A stretch of 64,000 bases of DNA, from assembly GCF_001584335.1 (NCBI RefSeq), contig NZ_LSBB01000019.1, positions 186,001-250,000 on the forward strand. The letters are read 5' to 3'. The translations under genes were made by a program, and so were the position numbers. This DNA is from Bacillus atrophaeus (GTDB taxonomy: Bacteria > Bacillota > Bacilli > Bacillales > Bacillaceae). Below are positions 31,022-41,031 of this stretch, piece after piece (position 1 is the stretch's first letter; every line of letters begins with the position of its first letter). Below the pieces are notes generated by a model that searched no databases, was not told the DNA's origin, and saw only the letters and a list, made by a program, of their open reading frames with translations.

Positions 31022-33325
31022 ATGAAAAGAAGCCAATACAAGTTTTATTACAAACTAATCACGTTTTTCTGTTTGCTCAGTACGATTCCTGTCATCATAG
31101 TCGGAATCTTTTCGTACGAGCATTCACAGAAAACGGCGATCTCCAACGTATCAGAAGAAAAGCTGGAAACACTTCAGCAAACCCGGCAAAACATTGAACA
31201 TATATTAAAAACGGTTGATCACTCTCTGACCCACTATGTCAGTTCGCCGCCTCTCCTTCAAACATTGTCAGAGCCTTTATATTCTGATCAATTTCAGCTT
31301 TATAATCAAGTGAATCAAGAGCTGAATTACCTGCAAAGCTTTGATACCGACCTGTCCAACATGACGCTCGTCAGCTATATCAGTAATTGGTATATGAATA
31401 ATTCGGGTTTATACCGGATGAAAACTGACGCCCAGCGGGCAGCAGCCAGAGCCTATACCAAAAACAAACCGAGCCGTTCCTATTGGCAGTTAGAAAAAAA
31501 CAACAAATTGATCTCTACAAAGGAAGGAAACTCAGGAAACTGCCCGCACAATATTAATTTGATAAAACAGCTTCCGCTCAACAGCACCACCACTAAAGGG
31601 CTGGCTGCCGCCAGTATACCAAGCTGCTCACTCGTGAAAAACATGCCTGACTATTCAGCGGCAGAAAGCGTGTCCATCATAGATGAAAAAGGAAATATCA
31701 TCCTTCACAACAATATTGCTGACATAGGCGGTTCTCTCCAAAACAAAGCCTTTGTGAAAAAGATTTTGTCTGCCGGCTCCCAAAACGGGCAATTCGAAAT
31801 GAAAATTGATCAGATCCATTACAAGATCACCTATCAAAAATCCGATTATAATACTTGGACTTATTTCTCCCTTGTCTCCTTGCCGGAACTTAAAAAGGAG
31901 GCGAAGTCGATCGGCTGGATCACCTTTATGATCTGCTTCGTATTGTTAGCGCTTTCATTACTGTTCTCCTGGTTCGGTTCCCGTCATTTTTACAAACCGA
32001 TCCGCCTGCTTTATGAATCATTTGCGCGCCATGATACCTTTTTAAGCAAACAGCCGCACCAAAATGAATTCGAACTGATCGAACGCAGCATCAAACAAAT
32101 AAAAGACAAAAACGATGATTTGGAAGCAACAATCGAGCAGCAGGCGACTCATCTTCAGCAATACTTTATGGTCAGACTCCTGCTCGGCAAACTGACCGAT
32201 GAAGAAGTCAATAACCGTTTCGAAAGCTTGGGTCTCAAGCAAGATTGGCGCCATCTCGGCGTTCTTGTACTGCAAATCGACACACTTCAGCATACGCCAT
32301 ATGAAAAAAAAGACATTGACTTGCTGTTGTTCGCCGTTAACAGTCTCATTGAACATACCATCCCGGCCGATAAGCGGCTTCCTCCCGCCATCGTGGATAA
32401 GCAGCAGGCCACCATTCTGATCAACCGCGGGGAATCCAAAGAAGAATTTATTCAAGATTTACATGAAATGGCACAGCTCATTCAAGAAAGTGCGGAAAAT
32501 GAGCTGCGTTTGCCGGTCAGCGTCGGAATCAGCCAGCCGTTTGAACAATTAGCCATGGCCAAGACAGCTTATGCGGAAGGATCGGAAGCGTTGAAATACC
32601 GATTGCAAGCTGAAAAGAAATCGATCATCTTCTTTCAGCGTATCGAACAGAAAAAATCATTCAAAACCCACTTTCCTAAGCAGCTTCAGCATGAATTGTT
32701 CGACGCTGTCAAATCCGGTGACAAAGCGAAAGCCGATCAAGCCTTACACGCCATTTTACAATCCATTTTCACGCACAATACCAACCCTTATCAATTCCAA
32801 ATCGCCATCGCCCGTTTTTTGAATCATTTAATTGAACTGATGCATGTGCTCGGAATAGAACTGTTTGAGCTTGAAGAAAATAAAATGCTTTATGATCATA
32901 TCTTCGAACTGAAAACATTTGAAGATACAGAAAGCTGGCTGAAAACGGAGCTCATTAATCCGATCATCGAAAAATTGGACGCGCGGTCGGCATCACAATA
33001 TAAAAACATTTCCGAGAAAATCATTCACATTATCCATCAGGAATTCGATTCAGAGCTGACGCTGGATGAAATTGCCCGGAGACTGCATTACAACCCGAAT
33101 TATTTGAGCAGTATATTCAGAAAAGAAATGAATATCTCATTTAGCGAATATGTCTCCTCCTATCGCCATCACATGGCAAAAAACTGGCTTGCTGAAACAG
33201 AGATGCCGGTTAAAGAAATTTCAGAAAAGTTAAAATATAAAAATTCACAAAACTTTATCAGATCGTTTAAAAAGCTTGAGGGCATTACACCCGGCAAATA
33301 CCGCGAGCAAAAAAGAAACACATAA
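31022..33325 (+). CDS. ytdP: YtdP, membrane-bound AraC-type regulator
   Basis: 767 residues. A membrane helix near residues 10-30 (FYYKLITFFCLLSTIPVIIVGIF), a large extracellular sensor of about 260 residues, a second helix near 300-320 (GWITFMICFVLLALSLLFSWFG), a cytoplasmic linker, and a C-terminal AraC DNA-binding domain with two HTH units (ELTLDEIARRLHYNPNYLSSIF and FIRSFKKLEGITPGKYRE). Probably senses rhamnogalacturonan fragments outside the cell and controls the flanking yte and ytc genes. Start at 31022 with GGGGGG upstream. Confidence 0.88.
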   Translation: MKRSQYKFYYKLITFFCLLSTIPVIIVGIFSYEHSQKTAISNVSEEKLETLQQTRQNIEHILKTVDHSLTHYVSSPPLLQTLSEPLYSDQFQLYNQVNQELNYLQSFDTDLSNMTLVSYISNWYMNNSGLYRMKTDAQRAAARAYTKNKPSRSYWQLEKNNKLISTKEGNSGNCPHNINLIKQLPLNSTTTKGLAAASIPSCSLVKNMPDYSAAESVSIIDEKGNIILHNNIADIGGSLQNKAFVKKILSAGSQNGQFEMKIDQIHYKITYQKSDYNTWTYFSLVSLPELKKEAKSIGWITFMICFVLLALSLLFSWFGSRHFYKPIRLLYESFARHDTFLSKQPHQNEFELIERSIKQIKDKNDDLEATIEQQATHLQQYFMVRLLLGKLTDEEVNNRFESLGLKQDWRHLGVLVLQIDTLQHTPYEKKDIDLLLFAVNSLIEHTIPADKRLPPAIVDKQQATILINRGESKEEFIQDLHEMAQLIQESAENELRLPVSVGISQPFEQLAMAKTAYAEGSEALKYRLQAEKKSIIFFQRIEQKKSFKTHFPKQLQHELFDAVKSGDKAKADQALHAILQSIFTHNTNPYQFQIAIARFLNHLIELMHVLGIELFELEENKMLYDHIFELKTFEDTESWLKTELINPIIEKLDARSASQYKNISEKIIHIIHQEFDSELTLDEIARRLHYNPNYLSSIFRKEMNISFSEYVSSYRHHMAKNWLAETEMPVKEISEKLKYKNSQNFIRSFKKLEGITPGKYREQKRNT

Positions 33326-33362
33326 AAAACCCGATTTTCAGGGCGGGTTTCAGAGGTTGGCA

Positions 33363-33393
33363 AAAGCCAGAGCATGCAAAATGCTCCGGCTTT
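33363..33393. terminator. Bidirectional terminator between ytdP and ytcQ
   Basis: Stem AAAGCC-GGAGCAT/ATGCTC-TGGCTTT with T tracts, between converging genes. Confidence 0.7.
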
Positions 33394-33403
33394 CATTTTC
33401 CTA

Positions 33404-34897
33404 TCATTCTTTTTTAAGAGAAGCTTCATATTCCTCGATGATTTGTTTTCCGCCGTTTGTTTTCCATTTTTCTATCTCTTTATTAAATTGGCTTTCATTT
33501 ATCTCTCCGAGTATATATTTGTATGTGGCATCATCAATGATTTTTTGCAGCTCTTCGCCCCGTTCTGATGCAGCGGCTGAGTACAAACTTTCAGCAGGGT
33601 TGGCGACAATGATCTTGTTATTGTCCTCTGTCAGTTCTTCGTACGCCGTGCGGAGCGCATCACCGGTGTTTTTTAAGTATGCTTTGTCAATAGCAATCAA
33701 ACCGGAGAGAGGCTGTATATCGGTTTGCCAGTCTTTCACTTGGCTTTCCTCCCGCGTGAAGGTCTTCCCTTTGCCTTTGTTATAGTGTACGCCGTCGATG
33801 CCGTATGTCATTAAGCTATACACGTCTTCTTCCGCGATGCGGTCAAAAAATGCCAATATCCGTTTTAATTCCGCTTCTGTTTTCACACTCGTTTTCGGAA
33901 AGGCAAACAAACCGTTATGTCCGCCCGATGCCCAAATACGTTCTTTTCCGTCGGAGCCTTTTATGCGGTTGAGGATTTCAAGCTCCATTGATTTATCTGA
34001 AGAATTGTCCCGCAAATTGACCGCATCCACCATATTGCCAATATAAATGCCGGCCTTCCCCTGAGAAAACAATTCCTGCTGCTGTGTCTTGCTTGTCACC
34101 GGAAAATCCTTATTCATATAGCCGTTATCACGAAGCTTTTTCATATAATCCATCGTCTCTTTGTACTCTTTCGTCATAAAATCAGGTGTTAAAGTTCCGT
34201 TTGATTTCTTCCAATCGGTCGGCATGCCTTGATATGAACCGAGTGTTTTAAAGGCGCCGTAAATCAAATCATTTCGGTCTGTGATGCCGATCGTATCATT
34301 CTTCCCGTTTCCGTCAGGATCTTTTTCAGTAAATGCTTTTGCCGTTTCAAATAGATCCTCAAGGCTTTCAGGTGTCTTCATATTCAAATTCTCCAGCCAA
34401 TCCTTACGTATGACGACTCCCTGTCTGGATAGCGGCCGCTCTCTGTAAATGCCGTACAGCTTCCCGTCGACAGATACGTTTTTGTTAATCAATTTATTCA
34501 TTTTACGCAGATTCGGGTAGTCCTTTATATAATCGCCGATCTCCCAAAACATGCCTGATCTGAATGCGTTCATCACAGATGAATTTTTGATGTCCTGAAT
34601 GGAAACGATCTGCGGCAGATTTCCCGCTGCCAAAGCTGCATTTAATCTGTCCTCTTTCACGGCGTCAGGAACCCATGTAATATCAAGCTCTGTATTTGTC
34701 AGCTTTTCAATTTCCTTGATCGCTCTGTCTTTCGGCGGCTGCTGGTGATATAAAATCGCCATCCAAGACAGCTTGGCCTTCGAGTCCAAATCCGTTTTGC
34801 TTTCAGCTGACGTTTTTTCGGTTCCTTTGCAGCCTGCCAGTGCTCCGCTGATCCCTAAAATCAGGACAATCATCAGCATCCGAAATGTTTTCCCCAT
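33404..34897 (-). CDS. ytcQ: YtcQ, sugar-binding lipoprotein of the YtcQ-YteP-YtcP importer
   Basis: 497 residues. Signal peptide ending in the lipobox GALAGC (Cys near residue 22) and an extended LplA-type solute-binding fold. The ATG at 34897 follows ACGGAGGGG; upstream in-frame codons belong to the end of ytcP. In B. subtilis this importer carries rhamnogalacturonan oligosaccharides and uses the shared ATPase MsmX. Confidence 0.88.
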   Translation of the reverse strand: MGKTFRMLMIVLILGISGALAGCKGTEKTSAESKTDLDSKAKLSWMAILYHQQPPKDRAIKEIEKLTNTELDITWVPDAVKEDRLNAALAAGNLPQIVSIQDIKNSSVMNAFRSGMFWEIGDYIKDYPNLRKMNKLINKNVSVDGKLYGIYRERPLSRQGVVIRKDWLENLNMKTPESLEDLFETAKAFTEKDPDGNGKNDTIGITDRNDLIYGAFKTLGSYQGMPTDWKKSNGTLTPDFMTKEYKETMDYMKKLRDNGYMNKDFPVTSKTQQQELFSQGKAGIYIGNMVDAVNLRDNSSDKSMELEILNRIKGSDGKERIWASGGHNGLFAFPKTSVKTEAELKRILAFFDRIAEEDVYSLMTYGIDGVHYNKGKGKTFTREESQVKDWQTDIQPLSGLIAIDKAYLKNTGDALRTAYEELTEDNNKIIVANPAESLYSAAASERGEELQKIIDDATYKYILGEINESQFNKEIEKWKTNGGKQIIEEYEASLKKE

Positions 34898-34923
34898 AGT
34901 ACCCCTCCGTTTTTTAGACTTCC

Positions 34924-35802
34924 TCATCCCTTAACAGACCCTAACAGCGCGCCTTTTGCAAAATGTTTCTGTATAAACGGATAGACAAGCAGCACGGGAA
35001 TCGTCGCGACCACAATGACCGCCATCTTGATCGTCTGCTCCGGCGGCGGGCTTGCGGCCCCCATTTCAGACATGTCTCCCTGAATGCCGCTTGATACAAT
35101 CACAATTTGGCGCAGGAGCACTTGAATCGGCCATTTTGCCGAATCATTCAAATAAAGAATCGCCGTCATATAGGTGTTCCAATATGTCACTGCATAAAAT
35201 AATGAAATCGTTGCAATCGCGGGAAGCGACAACGGCAGCACAATCTTAAAGAAAATGCCCAGATCATTACAGCCGTCCATTTTCGCAGACTCTTCCAAAC
35301 TGGCGGGAATGTTTTGAAAGAAGTTTTTTAAGATGATTAAATTAAATGCATTGATCGCTGTCGGAAGAATGAGAGCCCAATAAGAATCGAGCAGCCCGAG
35401 TGTTTTCACGACGATAAACGTCGGGATCATTCCCCCGCTGAACAGCATCGTGAACACAACCAGAAACATGAGCGTTTGCCGCCCTTTTAAATCGCGGCGG
35501 GACAATCCGTACGCCATCAGAGAAGATAAAAACATGCTGACAGCGGTCCCTATGAAAGTAACAAATACAGATATCAGCAAGCTTTTATAGATAATATCCG
35601 TTGAGAATATATACCGATAGGCATCAAGCGAAAAGGTGCTCGGTATCAAAATGAATTTTTTCGATACGACCTCCTCCACCGTAGCAAAAGAGGCTGCTAT
35701 GACATGGATGAACGGAAGAACACAGATCAAAGCAAATGTAAGCAAAAACGTATAATTGAAAATAGAGAACATGCGGCCTTTCATAGAATGCCCGATGCTC
35801 AT
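34924..35802 (-). CDS. ytcP: YtcP, ABC sugar permease (LplC-like)
   Basis: 292 residues, six membrane segments, CUT1 permease with the EAA loop LEESAKMDGCNDLGIFFKIVLPLSLP near residue 195. It pairs with YteP. The GTG/ATG start pair at 35802-35805 lies just after AGGGGGT; the ATG is chosen. A cre site stands 14 bases upstream. Confidence 0.88.
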   Translation of the reverse strand: MSIGHSMKGRMFSIFNYTFLLTFALICVLPFIHVIAASFATVEEVVSKKFILIPSTFSLDAYRYIFSTDIIYKSLLISVFVTFIGTAVSMFLSSLMAYGLSRRDLKGRQTLMFLVVFTMLFSGGMIPTFIVVKTLGLLDSYWALILPTAINAFNLIILKNFFQNIPASLEESAKMDGCNDLGIFFKIVLPLSLPAIATISLFYAVTYWNTYMTAILYLNDSAKWPIQVLLRQIVIVSSGIQGDMSEMGAASPPPEQTIKMAVIVVATIPVLLVYPFIQKHFAKGALLGSVKG

Positions 35803-35815
35803 CACACCCCCTAGT

Positions 35816-35829
35816 TGTAAGCGTTATCA
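35816..35829 (-). promoter_or_regulatory. CcpA cre site upstream of ytcP
   Basis: TGATAACGCTTACA on the minus strand fits the cre consensus TGWNANCGNTNWCA at every constrained position. It lies directly ahead of the ribosome site of ytcP, so bound CcpA would probably block elongation. This implies repression of the importer in the presence of preferred sugars. Confidence 0.7.
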
Positions 35830-35972
35830 TTTTAAAAACTTAACAAGCTGCAGCTGTCACCGATATCGTGATTTCAATGTAACAAAAGGAAAAAACAGCG
35901 TCTATAATCATTTGAACAGAGTCTATTGTACAGCGGGGAATAAAAGAAAAAGAGCATAATCTTAGAAAATGA

Positions 35973-36737
35973 TTATGCTTTGCCGTCCTCTTTTTCTTTT
36001 AATAAATCTCTAGTATTCATTTCAGGTGTATACCCGAGTTCATTTATGGCGGATTCTATGGACCAAGGTTTTCCCGGATTATCGGACACCGCGTAATAAG
36101 TGCCATAGCCGATATCTGTTTCAATCGCCGCTTTGAATATCTTAAGTAAATCAGTATGGGAAAGCAGTGTTTTATTCGTCCGTTCTTTTTCATGAAGGAT
36201 GCCGGTCTCGTTTTCCGCTACCGTCCCGATTCGAAGGTTAATCACAGAGAGCTTGTTTTCAAGGTAAAACAGATGCCCGATATTTTCAGATGTTAATTTT
36301 AATACACCGTACAAATTTTTTGATTTCGGATAATCATGTGTTGTAATTTCCCGGCCCAGCAGTGAGCGGCCGTTTTCTTCGTAAACATCTGTAACATGAT
36401 TGCTGCTGGCGAAGATCACCTTTTTGATTCCAAACTCAACAGCCGCACGATATAAATAATAACTCGCCCTGTAAAACACATCCGTCATTTTTTCAAATTC
36501 ATCAATATCCAAAACATCATGCTTGATTTTTACAGCAAGTAAATTCACGAGCACATCCGTGTCGTTCGGAATCTGCTTGACTAAATCCGGGTAGCTTGAC
36601 GCATCGGCCTGATAGGATTCAAATCCGTCTTCACAGCGTTCCTTATCAAGCACTGCCACTTGGAACTCAGGTGAGAGGCCTTTTGCCAAAATTCTTCCGA
36701 TGACACCGCTGCCGCCGGCAATTAATACTTTTTTCAT
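35973..36737 (-). CDS. ytbQ: YtbQ, NAD-dependent epimerase/dehydratase family protein
   Basis: 254 residues. Short-chain extended NAD fold with KVLIAGGSGVIGRILAKGL at the start, a DVLVNLLAV strand, FASSNHV and YGVLKLTSE (YxxxK). The shape resembles uronate dehydrogenases, which would suit galacturonate from rhamnogalacturonan; this is inference. The ATG at 36737 follows AAAGGGGGG. The DNA just upstream duplicates the ytaP 3' region. Confidence 0.86.
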   Translation of the reverse strand: MKKVLIAGGSGVIGRILAKGLSPEFQVAVLDKERCEDGFESYQADASSYPDLVKQIPNDTDVLVNLLAVKIKHDVLDIDEFEKMTDVFYRASYYLYRAAVEFGIKKVIFASSNHVTDVYEENGRSLLGREITTHDYPKSKNLYGVLKLTSENIGHLFYLENKLSVINLRIGTVAENETGILHEKERTNKTLLSHTDLLKIFKAAIETDIGYGTYYAVSDNPGKPWSIESAINELGYTPEMNTRDLLKEKEDGKA

Positions 36738-36751
36738 TGTTTTACCCCCCT

Positions 36752-36786
36752 TTCCTATTAGCTTACCCATTTTTCGCGCGACAGCA
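36752..36786 (+). repeat. Direct repeat, left copy, between bioI and ytbQ
   Basis: About 35 bases including AGCTTACCCATTTTTCGCGCG match, with a few differences, the copy at 43663-43697. In the minus orientation the copy is followed by the ytbQ ribosome site. The two copies bracket the whole biotin operon. Confidence 0.7.
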
Positions 36787-36816
36787 GTATTTTCAAACAA
36801 AGAGAGGCGCTCTTTA

Positions 36817-38016
36817 TTAAAAAGTAACCGGAAGTTCTGTCAATGATCTAAAACCAATAAGCTTCCGATATTGCACGTTAGGAGTAGACAGTTGAAGGTT
36901 AGGGATTCGTTGCAGCAGTGTACAAATCGCGATTTGCGCTTCTAAACGTGCCAATGAGGAACCTAAACAAAAATGAATGCCCTGTCCAAATGCGAGATGA
37001 GGATTTGGATTTCTAGTAATATCAAGCACATGAGGATGAGCGAATTTTTTTGGATCTCGATTAGCAGCACCTAAAAGGATATATACATGTTCATCTTTTT
37101 TAATCGTTATTCCGTTTATTTCAATATCTTCAGATGCAACACGAGCCGTCATTTGTGTAGGGCTCTCATAGCGTAAAAATTCCTCGACTGCCGATTCAAT
37201 AAGCGATGGCTTTTCCTTTAGTTCCATTAGTTTCTCTGGATGATTTAGTAAGGAAAGGATCGAATTGCTGATGAGATTTACCGTTGTCTCATGTCCGGCA
37301 ATGACGAGCAATATACATGTTGCCAGTAATTCCTCATCTGATAACCTGTCATCTTGCTGCTCCTTCATTAACATGCTGATGAGGTCATTTTGAGGGTTAT
37401 GTTTTTTCTGTTGAATCAGATCTTTGAAATACGCTATTAACTTTATAGCCTTATCGTTACCCTTTGTTAACTCCTTTCTGGATCTGGTAAAATCAATTGT
37501 TTGAATTAAGCTTGCAGCCCATTCTCTAAATTGATAACTCTCTCCTGCCGGTACTCCTAACATTTTAGCTATAATGAGGCTTGCTAAAGGAAAAGCAAAA
37601 TCTGAAACAACATCCATTGTTCTCTTATATTGCACTTCATTAAGCAAAGCATTAACAGTTTCGTTTATATAAGGACGATAGCTTTCTGCAAATCTTGGAG
37701 TAAATGCTCTGCTCACCAGCATGCGTATACGTTTATGATCAGGTGGATTTTTAAACAGCATCATATGGTGCTGCATATTTTTAAGTTCACTATATTTTTG
37801 TGAGTTCTCTGGGAGCGGGATGCGATTTTTAAATCTGGTATCTTTAAGAATCGCTGCCGCCTCTGCATATCCGGTTACATACCATCCCGGGTATTTTAAG
37901 AAATTCCCCTTATATATTGGATGAATAGAACGCAACTTATCGTAAAAAGGATATGGATTTTCAAAAAACTCAGAAGAAGAAAGTGAAACAGGGATTGTTA
38001 GATTTTTAATTGTCAT
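36817..38016 (-). CDS. bioI: Cytochrome P450 BioI (CYP107H)
   Basis: 399 residues. Cleaves the carbon chain of an acyl-ACP-bound fatty acid to give pimeloyl-ACP for biotin. P450 motifs: oxygen-binding helix LVIAGHETTVN, ExxR in the segment ESAVEEFLRYESP, and the haem loop FGQGIHFCLGSSLARLE with Cys near residue 345. Soluble, no membrane anchor. A GGGGG run precedes the ATG. Last gene of the biotin operon, separated from bioB by a hairpin. Confidence 0.95.
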   Translation of the reverse strand: MTIKNLTIPVSLSSSEFFENPYPFYDKLRSIHPIYKGNFLKYPGWYVTGYAEAAAILKDTRFKNRIPLPENSQKYSELKNMQHHMMLFKNPPDHKRIRMLVSRAFTPRFAESYRPYINETVNALLNEVQYKRTMDVVSDFAFPLASLIIAKMLGVPAGESYQFREWAASLIQTIDFTRSRKELTKGNDKAIKLIAYFKDLIQQKKHNPQNDLISMLMKEQQDDRLSDEELLATCILLVIAGHETTVNLISNSILSLLNHPEKLMELKEKPSLIESAVEEFLRYESPTQMTARVASEDIEINGITIKKDEHVYILLGAANRDPKKFAHPHVLDITRNPNPHLAFGQGIHFCLGSSLARLEAQIAICTLLQRIPNLQLSTPNVQYRKLIGFRSLTELPVTF

Positions 38017-38097
38017 GTCATGCCCCCGCTCGGATTATTTTTTACAAAGAGGCGATTACGCTATAGAAAGAACACATTATGAATATTTTTCAATAGG

Positions 38098-38138
38098 GAG
38101 ACAGTGAATACTTTGAAATGAAAAGCAATCGCTGTCTC
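38098..38138 (-). terminator. Hairpin between bioB and bioI
   Basis: GAGACAG...CTGTCTC stem with a long loop and no strong T tract. B. subtilis has a partial terminator at this junction, so bioI may be transcribed less than the upstream bio genes. Confidence 0.45.
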
Positions 38139-38156
38139 ACCGGTTGATTTTATGTT

Positions 38157-39164
38157 TTAACTCTTCGCTTCCAGGCTGGCTTTCATTTCTTGTACCGACT
38201 CTACTTCAAATCCTAAATCAAGCAGCATTTTGTGATCTTCCGTTTCTTCTTGCCCAGCCGTTGTTAGATAATCTCCGACGAATATGGAGTTGGCTGCATA
38301 TAACCCTAATGGCTGTAATGAACGCAGGTTGACTTCCCGTCCTCCTGAAATACGGATTTCCTTTGACGGATTGATAAAACGGAATAGAGCGAGTACTTTT
38401 AAACAATACAGCGGGTTTAATTCATTTACGCCTTCTAAGGGTGTGCCGTCAATCGCATGCAAGAAATTGACCGGTATTGAATCCGCGTCAAGAGCTTTCA
38501 AGCTTTTTGCAATATCGATAACATCCTGTTTCGTCTCCTTCATCCCGATAATGACACCTGAGCAAGGAGACATACCAGATTCTTTTGCTATTTCCACTGT
38601 ATTAACCCTGTCATCGTACGTATGTGAAGTGGTAATGTTGGCATGGTTGCTCTGTGATGTATTCAAATTATGATTATAGCGGTCTACTCCCGCTTCTTTG
38701 AGACGTTGCGCCTGCTCCGGTTTTAACAGCCCGAGACATGCACAAACTTTCAATCCGTACGTACCTTTAATTTCCTGCACCGCTTCAACAACCTGATCAA
38801 CTTCTCTATTAGACGGTCCCCTGCCGCTGGCAACAATACAATATGTTCCTATATTTAAATCATGTGCACGCTTTGCGCCCTCTAGAAGGGTATCTTTCTT
38901 TACCATCCGATAAGCATCAATCGGCGCTTTCGATATGGAAGACTGAGAACAATATCCGCAATTTTCCGGGCACAGTCCGGACTTCGCATTCATAATCATA
39001 TTAAGCTTTACTTTTTTTCCGTAAAAGCGTTTTCTAATTTGAAAAGCAGCATGCATCAGCAGCAGAATTTCCTCATCTGGGCATTCTAAAATTAAAAGAG
39101 CCTCTTCGTTTGTTACTTCCGCTCCATCTAACACTCGGTCTGCAAGTTCCATCCATTGATTCAT
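38157..39164 (-). CDS. bioB: Biotin synthase BioB
   Basis: 335 residues, radical-SAM enzyme that inserts sulfur into dethiobiotin. CxxxCxxC cluster in NAKSGLCPENCGYCSQSS near residue 65, followed by YCIVASGRGPSNREVDQV and YNHNLNTSQ. ATG overlaps the bioD stop by four bases, with AGGAAG upstream. Confidence 0.97.
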   Translation of the reverse strand: MNQWMELADRVLDGAEVTNEEALLILECPDEEILLLMHAAFQIRKRFYGKKVKLNMIMNAKSGLCPENCGYCSQSSISKAPIDAYRMVKKDTLLEGAKRAHDLNIGTYCIVASGRGPSNREVDQVVEAVQEIKGTYGLKVCACLGLLKPEQAQRLKEAGVDRYNHNLNTSQSNHANITTSHTYDDRVNTVEIAKESGMSPCSGVIIGMKETKQDVIDIAKSLKALDADSIPVNFLHAIDGTPLEGVNELNPLYCLKVLALFRFINPSKEIRISGGREVNLRSLQPLGLYAANSIFVGDYLTTAGQEETEDHKMLLDLGFEVESVQEMKASLEAKS

Positions 39165-39862
39165 CTTCCTGCCCCCATTCGATTAATAAGTAAGGACACA
39201 TCTATATGGTCCGTCACCATTTTTTGAACGCTTTCTTTTGTTATGTCTTCAAGCTTTGGCGTTACCCCTAAAACCGGCACACCGCACAAGTCCTCAATTA
39301 TGTCCGGATTTGTCTTTTCATCAAGATCAGGAGAGTGGCTGATTCCATTTATTACGATACCGGCGATTGATAGGCCCATGCTTTTTGCATATTGAACGGT
39401 TAAAAATGTGTGATTAATCGTCCCAAGATTAGGCCGTGCCACAATAATAATCGGGAGCTCTAAAGCTTTTATTACATGACTGACTAAATAATTCTCTCCC
39501 AATGGCACCGAAATACCGCCGGCACCTTCTACGATAAAACAATCATGTTTTTCCCTCATTCTCTCCCAGTGGCTCAAGACCTCTTCCATTTTGATAGCCT
39601 TTCTTTCCAGCTTCCCTGCAACGTATGGAGCAAGCGGCTCTTTGAATTCGAAAGGAGTTATCTCTTCATGGGAGAGAAACGTTTGAGACATTTGCTTTAA
39701 TAAAGCTGTATCGCTTTCTGGATGGTAACGTGAAATACCGCTTAAGAAAGGCTTAAATACCCCGACATCCATCTTTCTCTCTTTAAATAAAGCTGCAAGG
39801 CCGCAAGATATAATAGTTTTCCCAACTCCTGTATCTGTGCCTATTACAAAAAAACCCTTCAT
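39161..39862 (-). CDS. bioD: Dethiobiotin synthetase BioD
   Basis: 233 residues. ATP-dependent carboxylation of diaminopelargonate to dethiobiotin. P-loop FVIGTDTGVGKTI at the N-terminus, KPFLSGISRYH and FIVEGAGGISVPLGENY are family motifs. Its ATG overlaps the bioF stop by four bases, indicating coupled translation. Confidence 0.96.
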   Translation of the reverse strand: MKGFFVIGTDTGVGKTIISCGLAALFKERKMDVGVFKPFLSGISRYHPESDTALLKQMSQTFLSHEEITPFEFKEPLAPYVAGKLERKAIKMEEVLSHWERMREKHDCFIVEGAGGISVPLGENYLVSHVIKALELPIIIVARPNLGTINHTFLTVQYAKSMGLSIAGIVINGISHSPDLDEKTNPDIIEDLCGVPVLGVTPKLEDITKESVQKMVTDHIDVSLLINRMGAGR

Positions 39863-41031
39863 ATCAACATGTTCAACTCCTTACCAATTACATAAAATGA
39901 CTCTAACAATTTATCTATTTCTCTTACACTGTGGTCAGCGGTGACCGTTAACCTGATACGGCTTTCTCCTATTGCAACGGTTGGGGGACGAATAGCCGGT
40001 GCATAAATTCCTTTTTCCTGCAGCCGTTTCGCAAATATTACAGCTTTTTGGGCATCCCCAATGACCACAGGAATAATCGGTGTAAGATCCCCTTTTACAA
40101 CGAAACCCATTTCTACTAGAGCGGTTTTTATCTTTTTTATATACGAAAGCAAAAGTTGGCGTTTTTCGTTACTATTTTCAATTATCTCCAATGCCTCATA
40201 AGCAGCAGCACAGCTTGCCGGCGGAATAGCCGTTTGAAAGATAAACGTTCTGGCATGGTTCAGCAGAAAGTCGATGAATACCGCTGAACCGGCAGCAAAA
40301 CCTCCTTCCGTACCACCAGCTTTGCTCAGGGTGCCAATCACAACATCAGGACAGACACCGAAGTGTTCACTTGTCCCCCTTCCGTTTTCCCCTAAAACAC
40401 CTGTTGCGTGGGCATCGTCGACGATAACGAAGGCATTGTAGCGTTTAGCAAGTAAGGTGATCTGATCAAGAGGAACAATCGTGCCGTCCATACTAAACAC
40501 TCCGTCTGTTACGATAAAACGGCGCTGATAACGCTGTGTTTCTTTCAGCTTTCCTTCAAGATCAACCATATCAATATGGCGATAAATGGCCGTATCCGCC
40601 TTTGACAGGCGGCAGCCGTCAATAATACTTGCATGATTTAATTGATCGCTTAAAATGATGTCTCCTTTTTCAGGTAAGGATGAAAGTACACCGACATTGG
40701 CTAAGTAGCCGCTAGAAAACAGTAACGCTGCTTCCGTCCGCTTAAAGCCAGCAATTTTTTTTTCGAGTTTTTCATGCCAGATCGAATTGCCTGTTGTTAA
40801 ACGCGAACCGCTGCTTCCTGTTCCAAAATGATGAAGTGCCGTTTCTGCTGCTGAGATCAATCGTTTATCATTCGCCAAGCCTAAATAATTATTTGATGAA
40901 CAGACAATTTGTTTCTTGCCGTCAATATTCATCTCAGGCTGGGGAGCAGAATTCATTGTTCGTACTCTTCGATACAGCCCGGCTTCCTTCGCCCTGTCTA
41001 ACCGCTCGCTTAACCATTCATCAAAATTCAA
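39859..41031 (-). CDS. bioF: 8-amino-7-oxononanoate synthase BioF
   Basis: 390 residues. PLP enzyme that joins pimeloyl thioester and alanine. Motifs: [55 protein letters not shown] and [15 protein letters not shown] with the PLP lysine. TTG start with AGAGGT upstream, inside the bioA 3' end (11-base overlap). Confidence 0.96.
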   Translation of the reverse strand: MNFDEWLSERLDRAKEAGLYRRVRTMNSAPQPEMNIDGKKQIVCSSNNYLGLANDKRLISAAETALHHFGTGSSGSRLTTGNSIWHEKLEKKIAGFKRTEAALLFSSGYLANVGVLSSLPEKGDIILSDQLNHASIIDGCRLSKADTAIYRHIDMVDLEGKLKETQRYQRRFIVTDGVFSMDGTIVPLDQITLLAKRYNAFVIVDDAHATGVLGENGRGTSEHFGVCPDVVIGTLSKAGGTEGGFAAGSAVFIDFLLNHARTFIFQTAIPPASCAAAYEALEIIENSNEKRQLLLSYIKKIKTALVEMGFVVKGDLTPIIPVVIGDAQKAVIFAKRLQEKGIYAPAIRPPTVAIGESRIRLTVTADHSVREIDKLLESFYVIGKELNMLI

